Shown here piece after piece: positions 8,035-10,580 of a DNA stretch of 10,580 nt (position 1 is its first letter; the number at the start of each line of letters is the position of its first letter). The DNA is from an uncultured Clostridia bacterium. GTDB taxonomy: Bacteria > Bacillota > Clostridia > TANB77 > CAG-508. The position numbers and the translations under genes were made by a program. The stretch lies in assembly GCA_948852945.1 (NCBI GenBank), contig CAQPBJ010000033.1, forward strand, positions 1 through 10,580. The letters are read 5' to 3'. A model generated the notes under the pieces. The model searched no databases, had not been told where the DNA came from, and worked only from the letters and a program-made list of their open reading frames with translations.

Positions 8035-8589
8035 ATGGGAGATTTACGTACACTTAGAACATATACTCTTTTGAAAAAGGCTCTTTTAGAACTTTTAAGT
8101 AAGCAGTCTTTTGATAGTATTAAAGTTAATGATATTTGTAATGTAGCTATGATTCATAGAACTACTTTTTATACTCATTTTTCTGATAAATATGAGTTAT
8201 TAGATTATGTGATAAAAAGTCTTGAAGAAGATTTGCTTTCAGGATTTGATGTAACTCAATATTCTTCTTCTAGGGATTTTTATAAAGGTTTGATTGATAA
8301 TTTATTAGAATTTCTTGGAGCTAACAAAGTATTTTTTAAAAACATTCTTAATAATAATTATAATTCAGGTATTATAACTGTTTTTCACGACTCAGCTATT
8401 AAGCATATACTTGAATTAATAGAAAAAGAAGGTTCTAATAATAGGAAAAATAGGGTTCCTCCTGTTGTTGTTTCTGAATTTTATGCTGGAGCTGTCACTT
8501 CTACTATTCTATGGTGGCTTAAAACTAATAGTAATATTTCTGAAAAAGATTTATGTAATTATATTGTTAGTTTAATATTTGGTGATTAG
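8035..8589 (+). CDS. TetR/AcrR-family transcriptional regulator
   Basis: A 184-residue DNA-binding regulator. Residues 5-60 form the TetR N-terminal three-helix domain: L-L-K-K-A-L-L-E-L-L, then the helix-turn-helix (about 29-48, V-N-D-I-C-N-V-A ... H-R-T-T-F-Y-T-H-F) and the typical D-K-Y-E-L-L. The C-terminal part ends with E-F-Y-A-G-A-V ... W-W-L-K, characteristic of the TetR_C_8-like ligand domains of Bacillota (family recall). The start is the ATG at 8035, with AAGGAGG (8020-8026) 8 bases upstream; the frame is open 29 codons further, but without a ribosome site. It is divergent from the MMPL operon, the classic arrangement for a local repressor released by an inducer, often a compound handled by the transporter. 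Self-regulation is likely. The ligand is unknown. Confidence 0.9.
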   Translation: MGDLRTLRTYTLLKKALLELLSKQSFDSIKVNDICNVAMIHRTTFYTHFSDKYELLDYVIKSLEEDLLSGFDVTQYSSSRDFYKGLIDNLLEFLGANKVFFKNILNNNYNSGIITVFHDSAIKHILELIEKEGSNNRKNRVPPVVVSEFYAGAVTSTILWWLKTNSNISEKDLCNYIVSLIFGD

Positions 8590-8606
8590 AAATAATTATT
8601 TTTATA

Positions 8607-8635
8607 TAGACTTTTTTTTATTTATTGTGTATGAT
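8607..8635 (+). promoter_or_regulatory. Promoter of the acidic surface-protein gene
   Basis: TAGACT (8607-8612) and TATGAT (8630-8635) are separated by 17 bases in the short gap after the TetR-family gene. This would let the next gene be transcribed independently. No terminator is apparent for the TetR-family gene, so readthrough is also possible. Confidence 0.55.
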
Positions 8636-8667
8636 AGTGTATATTGATTTGAAAGGATTGATTACAT

Positions 8668-9093
8668 ATGTTTAATTTAAAAAGATTTTTTGTTTTAATT
8701 ATTGCTATTGCTTTAATTTTTTCTAATATAGTCTATGCTGCAACTACTACTGTTACTACTGATGATGAATCATCTACTACTAACAGTTCAAGAAGTGATG
8801 ATGAAGACGATGATGAAAATTCAACTTCTAATAACACTTCAGACGAAGACGATGATGAAGATTCTTCTTCTAATCGTACTAGAAATACTTCTAATACTTC
8901 AAGTAGCTCTGGAAATCGTGTTACTTCTCAAGCTTCTTCAAATGCACAGTCTACTTCTCTTTCGAATACAACTACTTCTGGTGTGGATAACGGTGCTTTA
9001 GGTATTTCTAATTCATTATCTATTGTTCTTATTGCAGTTGGTGTTTTATTAATTTTCTTATCTATTGCAATTTTAATTAGAATGAAAAAATAA
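8668..9093 (+). CDS. Small membrane-anchored acidic Ser/Thr/Asp-rich surface protein, unknown function
   Basis: A 141-residue protein that I do not recognise. Residues 1-24 are a signal peptide (K5-R6, hydrophobic 7-19, likely cut after V-Y-A24). Residues 25-108 are low complexity: Ser, Thr, Asn, and two acidic runs (44-50 and 59-65) inside a 14-residue imperfect repeat. Residues about 117-137 are a membrane helix followed by R-M-K-K, giving a single-pass protein with the acidic region outside. Acidic runs could bind divalent cations or simply form a charged stalk; both are guesses. The ATG is preceded by AAAGGA with 10-base spacing. It has its own promoter and a clear terminator, so it is probably monocistronic. 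The next gene encodes a protein of the same architecture but different sequence. Confidence 0.75.
   Translation: MFNLKRFFVLIIAIALIFSNIVYAATTTVTTDDESSTTNSSRSDDEDDDENSTSNNTSDEDDDEDSSSNRTRNTSNTSSSSGNRVTSQASSNAQSTSLSNTTTSGVDNGALGISNSLSIVLIAVGVLLIFLSIAILIRMKK
8803..8859 (+). repeat. In-frame short direct repeat within the acidic protein gene
   Basis: GAAGACGATGATGAA occurs exactly at 8803-8817 and again at 8845-8859, a 42-base (14-codon) period. It encodes the repeated Glu-Asp-Asp-Asp-Glu core. Identical codon choice in the two copies suggests recent duplication or slippage rather than only selection for acidic residues. Confidence 0.75.
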
Positions 9094-9114
9094 TTTTGAT
9101 TACATATTAATTTT

Positions 9115-9142
9115 AAAATGCACTTTTTATAGTGCATTTTTT
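9115..9142 (+). terminator. Intrinsic terminator after the acidic protein gene
   Basis: A perfect 10-bp stem, AAAATGCACT with AGTGCATTTT, encloses a 6-base loop and is followed by further T. It begins 21 bases after the stop codon. Confidence 0.85.
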
Positions 9143-9233
9143 GTTTTGCAAAAATTCATGTCTTGGCATTTATGTATATTTTTTTATTTTTTGTTAAAAC
9201 TAATTATAGACTTTGAAAATATGGAGGTTAATT

Positions 9234-9701
9234 ATGAAAAATAAGATACTTGTTATTTCTACTGTTTTCTTACTTATTGTTTCTATTTTTAGTTTAACTT
9301 ATGCAGCTAATGTTACTAACAGTATAGAAAATGGTGTTATTGATATTAAAGCAGCTGCTGAAGATACTGGAGATAAAGCTCGTGATATGGCTGAAGATGC
9401 TGGCGAAGGTATTAAGGATGCTGGTGAATCAGTAATGAATACTGCTAATCGTACAATGGAAAGTACTGAAAACATGGTAGATGGTTCTGAAAATCAAATT
9501 GATTCAGGTAGAAATGAAACTACTACTGAAAATTTAACTGGTTCTTATAATACGACTAAAACTGATGCTGATATTGGTACTGCAACTGCTTCTAATAATG
9601 CTACTATGTGGATGTGGATTATGCTTGCTGTTGTTGCTGTTTTAATAATTGGTTTAGTTTGGTATTATGCTGCTAGTACAAATAACAGTAATAGACGTTA
9701 G
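9234..9701 (+). CDS. Small membrane-anchored protein with LEA-like 11-residue repeats, unknown function
   Basis: A 155-residue protein that I do not recognise by name. Residues 1-24 are a signal peptide (K2, K4, hydrophobic 5-21, cut near T-Y-A24). Residues 41-84 fall into four 11-residue units starting A41, M52, A63 and T74, each with Glu at the third position and Asp/Ser at the fourth; such periodicity is typical of amphipathic helices in LEA group 3-like or YtxH-like proteins. Residues 85-122 are Asn/Thr/Ser-rich. A Trp-rich membrane helix (about 124-146) and the tail N-S-N-R-R end the protein, so the repeats face outside. The ATG at 9234 has GGAGG 6 bases upstream; an in-frame TTG at 9213 precedes that site and is not used. 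It is bounded by terminators on both sides. A role in envelope stress or as a spacer is conjecture. Confidence 0.75.
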   Translation: MKNKILVISTVFLLIVSIFSLTYAANVTNSIENGVIDIKAAAEDTGDKARDMAEDAGEGIKDAGESVMNTANRTMESTENMVDGSENQIDSGRNETTTENLTGSYNTTKTDADIGTATASNNATMWMWIMLAVVAVLIIGLVWYYAASTNNSNRR

Positions 9702-9770
9702 AATTTATATAAATAGTATTTTAATCTTTCTCTAATTTTCTTTTTTCGGAAGGCTTTAAGTACTATTTTT

Positions 9771-9810
9771 AAAAAAGGAGGTATCTTATTATAAGATATC
9801 TTCTTTTTTT
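9771..9810 (+). terminator. Strong intrinsic terminator after the LEA-like gene
   Basis: Bases 9771-9788 pair with 9792-9809 as an 18-bp stem with a 3-base loop and a T-run tail. Two G-U pairs exist only when read as plus-strand RNA, which marks this strand as the transcribed one. The stem contains AAGGAGG, but no start codon follows at usable spacing. Confidence 0.8.
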
Positions 9811-9827
9811 AATAAGCTTATATTAAA

Positions 9828-9992
9828 AGCTTAATTGATAATAATTATTTTAATAAATTGCGCTAGCGACCAAACGAAACGAACGAAGTAAGTGAAGTGC
9901 GAATTTGAGCAATCTACAATATAAAAACAGAGTTTTTTATTCGGAGATTGCGAAGAGCAAAATTTGTTAGAATAATTATTATCAATTAAGCT
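9828..9992. repeat. 165-base fold-back element with 22-base perfect terminal inverted repeats (MITE-like)
   Basis: Bases 9828-9849 are the exact reverse complement of 9971-9992. Pairing continues through 9850-9859 with 9961-9970 (eight Watson-Crick and two U-G on the plus strand), giving a 32-bp stem. Inside, GCAATCT (9909-9915) pairs with AGATTGC (9945-9951), and AAATT-CGC (9856-9863) can alternatively pair with GCGAATTT (9899-9906). The segment 9861-9900 is richer in G/C than its surroundings and purine-biased, with CGAA/GAAGT-like near-repeats. No open frame is present. The palindromic AGCT at both edges could hide a target duplication but cannot prove one. It fills most of the 350-base gap between two genes. 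A non-autonomous mobile element, a structured intergenic repeat or a structured RNA are all possible. Confidence 0.6.
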
Positions 9993-10015
9993 AGTATGAT
10001 TTATATTATTATTTA

Positions 10016-10024
10016 TGTTATAAT
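10016..10024 (+). promoter_or_regulatory. Extended -10 promoter of smpB
   Basis: TG-T-TATAAT (10016-10024) is a consensus extended -10. No good -35 is visible at 9995-10001, which is tolerated for this promoter type. Transcription would start near 10031, about 22 bases before the ATG. Confidence 0.6.
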
Positions 10025-10052
10025 AGTATATATTTTAAGAAGAGGTATTTAT

Positions 10053-10499
10053 ATGGAAACTAAATTGATTGCGAAAAATCCAAATGCTCATCATAACTAC
10101 AATATAAAAAATACTATAGAAGTTGGTATTGAGCTTACTGGTACTGAAATAAAATCTATTAGAAATGGTAAAATTAATCTAAAAGATTCTTATGCAATAA
10201 TTAAAAATGGTGAAGTTTTAGTTTATGGAATTCATATTAGTCCATATGAATTTGGAAATATATATAATAAAGATCCTTTACGTACTAGAAAACTTTTACT
10301 TCATAAACATGAGATTAATAAACTTTTTGGTCAAGTTCAACAACAGGGTGTTTCTCTTATTCCTGTTTCTGCTTATTTTAAAGGGTCTAGAGTAAAGCTT
10401 GAACTTGGTATTGGTACTGGTAAAAAGCTTTATGATAAGCGTGAGGATTTAAAGAAAAAGGATGCTGAGATGTATATTAAGCGTCATTTAGATATATAA
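10053..10499 (+). CDS. smpB: SsrA-binding protein SmpB
   Basis: A 148-residue cytoplasmic RNA-binding protein that delivers tmRNA to stalled ribosomes for trans-translation. Family landmarks are clear: K-N-P-N-A-H-H-N-Y near the N terminus, G-I-E-L-T-G-T-E-I-K-S-I-R, N-L-K-D-S-Y-A, H-I-S-P-Y-E-F-G-N, D-P-L-R-T-R-K-L-L-L-H-K, and the basic C-terminal tail with G-K-K-L-Y-D-K-R-E, the part that enters the decoding site in tmRNA-bound ribosomes. Length is normal. The start is the ATG at 10053, with AGAGG 7 bases upstream; the 19 codons of open frame before it are AT-rich, overlap the promoter and are not part of the protein. It is monocistronic here: promoter at 10016-10024 and terminator overlapping its stop. 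The ssrA gene is not in the window. Confidence 0.97.
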   Translation: METKLIAKNPNAHHNYNIKNTIEVGIELTGTEIKSIRNGKINLKDSYAIIKNGEVLVYGIHISPYEFGNIYNKDPLRTRKLLLHKHEINKLFGQVQQQGVSLIPVSAYFKGSRVKLELGIGTGKKLYDKREDLKKKDAEMYIKRHLDI

Positions 10500-10532
10500 A
10501 AAAGATAGAAAATGAATTTTCTATCTTTTTTA
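10498..10532 (+). terminator. Intrinsic terminator of smpB
   Basis: A perfect 15-bp stem (10498-10512 with 10517-10531, core AAAGATAGAAAA) has a TGAA loop and an A-run/T-run flank. It overlaps the last bases of the stop codon and may work in both directions. Bases 10533-10580 beyond it show nothing I can assign. Confidence 0.88.
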
Positions 10533-10580
10533 TATTATTGTTCTATGCTTTATTTGCTGAACAGAATACATTGTTTATTT

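Noticed and set aside
8590..8603. AAATAATTATTT palindrome after the TetR-family gene as a terminator
   Set aside because: It is a perfect palindrome with no room for a loop and is all A/T; it would not form a stable terminator hairpin.
8803..8859. Direct repeats as a CRISPR or tandem regulatory array
   Set aside because: Only two 15-base copies, in frame inside a coding region and encoding acidic residues; no spacers or cas genes.
9711..9768. Inverted repeat AAATAGTA ... TACTATTT downstream of the LEA-like gene
   Set aside because: An 8-bp all-AT-rich stem (11 with wobble) over a loop of about 35 bases; weak compared with the real terminator just after it at 9771-9810.
9776..9782. AAGGAGG as the ribosome binding site of a missed small gene
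   Set aside because: It lies in the terminator stem and no ATG, GTG or TTG follows at 5-12 bases. The match is explained by pairing with the opposite arm.
9828..9992. tmRNA (ssrA) fragment next to smpB
   Set aside because: No tRNA-like acceptor end, CCA or tag-peptide reading frame is recognisable, and the symmetry is that of an inverted repeat.
9996..10052. N-terminal extension of SmpB
   Set aside because: The upstream codons are AT-rich, overlap the extended -10 promoter and have no ribosome site, while SmpB homologues begin at the ATG used here.

Overview
The window is AT-rich throughout, with strong AAGGAGG-type ribosome binding sites, hairpin-plus-T-run terminators, TGG for tryptophan and UGA as stop. 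This fits a low-GC Gram-positive bacterium (Bacillota), most likely a clostridium of the gut type. That is inferred from composition and gene families; no 16S or other marker is present.

Left part (1-3910, minus strand): a divalent-cation export operon. A strong promoter starts an RNA that opens almost at once into what looks like a yybP-ykoY (manganese) riboswitch with its own intrinsic terminator. Next come a P-type Ca2+-ATPase (read here from a TTG start) and, 29 bases on, a CaCA-family cation exchanger, closed by a terminator at the window's left edge. The layout suggests that high intracellular Mn2+ lets transcription into the pump and exchanger genes, so one or both probably export Mn2+ as well as, or instead of, Ca2+.

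Middle (3975-8589): an export module. An MMPL/RND-type membrane transporter and a secreted helical protein with Leu-x-x-Gly heptads form a tight two-gene minus-strand operon. A TetR-family regulator is transcribed divergently from the other side of a 190-base control region and is the likely repressor. The substrate is unknown. No clear terminator separates this operon from the riboswitch promoter downstream.

Right part (8668-10580, plus strand): two consecutive small genes, each with its own ribosome binding site and terminator, encode proteins of the same plan (signal peptide, low-complexity extracytoplasmic region, one C-terminal membrane helix). One is acidic and Ser/Thr/Asp-rich; the other carries LEA-like 11-residue repeats. 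Neither is recognised. A 165-base fold-back element with perfect 22-base terminal inverted repeats follows, then smpB (trans-translation factor) with an extended -10 promoter and a strong terminator. The tmRNA gene itself is not visible.

I see no CRISPR array, tRNA, rRNA, transposase gene or phage gene. The points most worth a second look are the manganese-type switch on a Ca2+ pump/exchanger operon, the MMPL plus secreted-heptad-protein module, the pair of small anchored surface proteins and the fold-back repeat.
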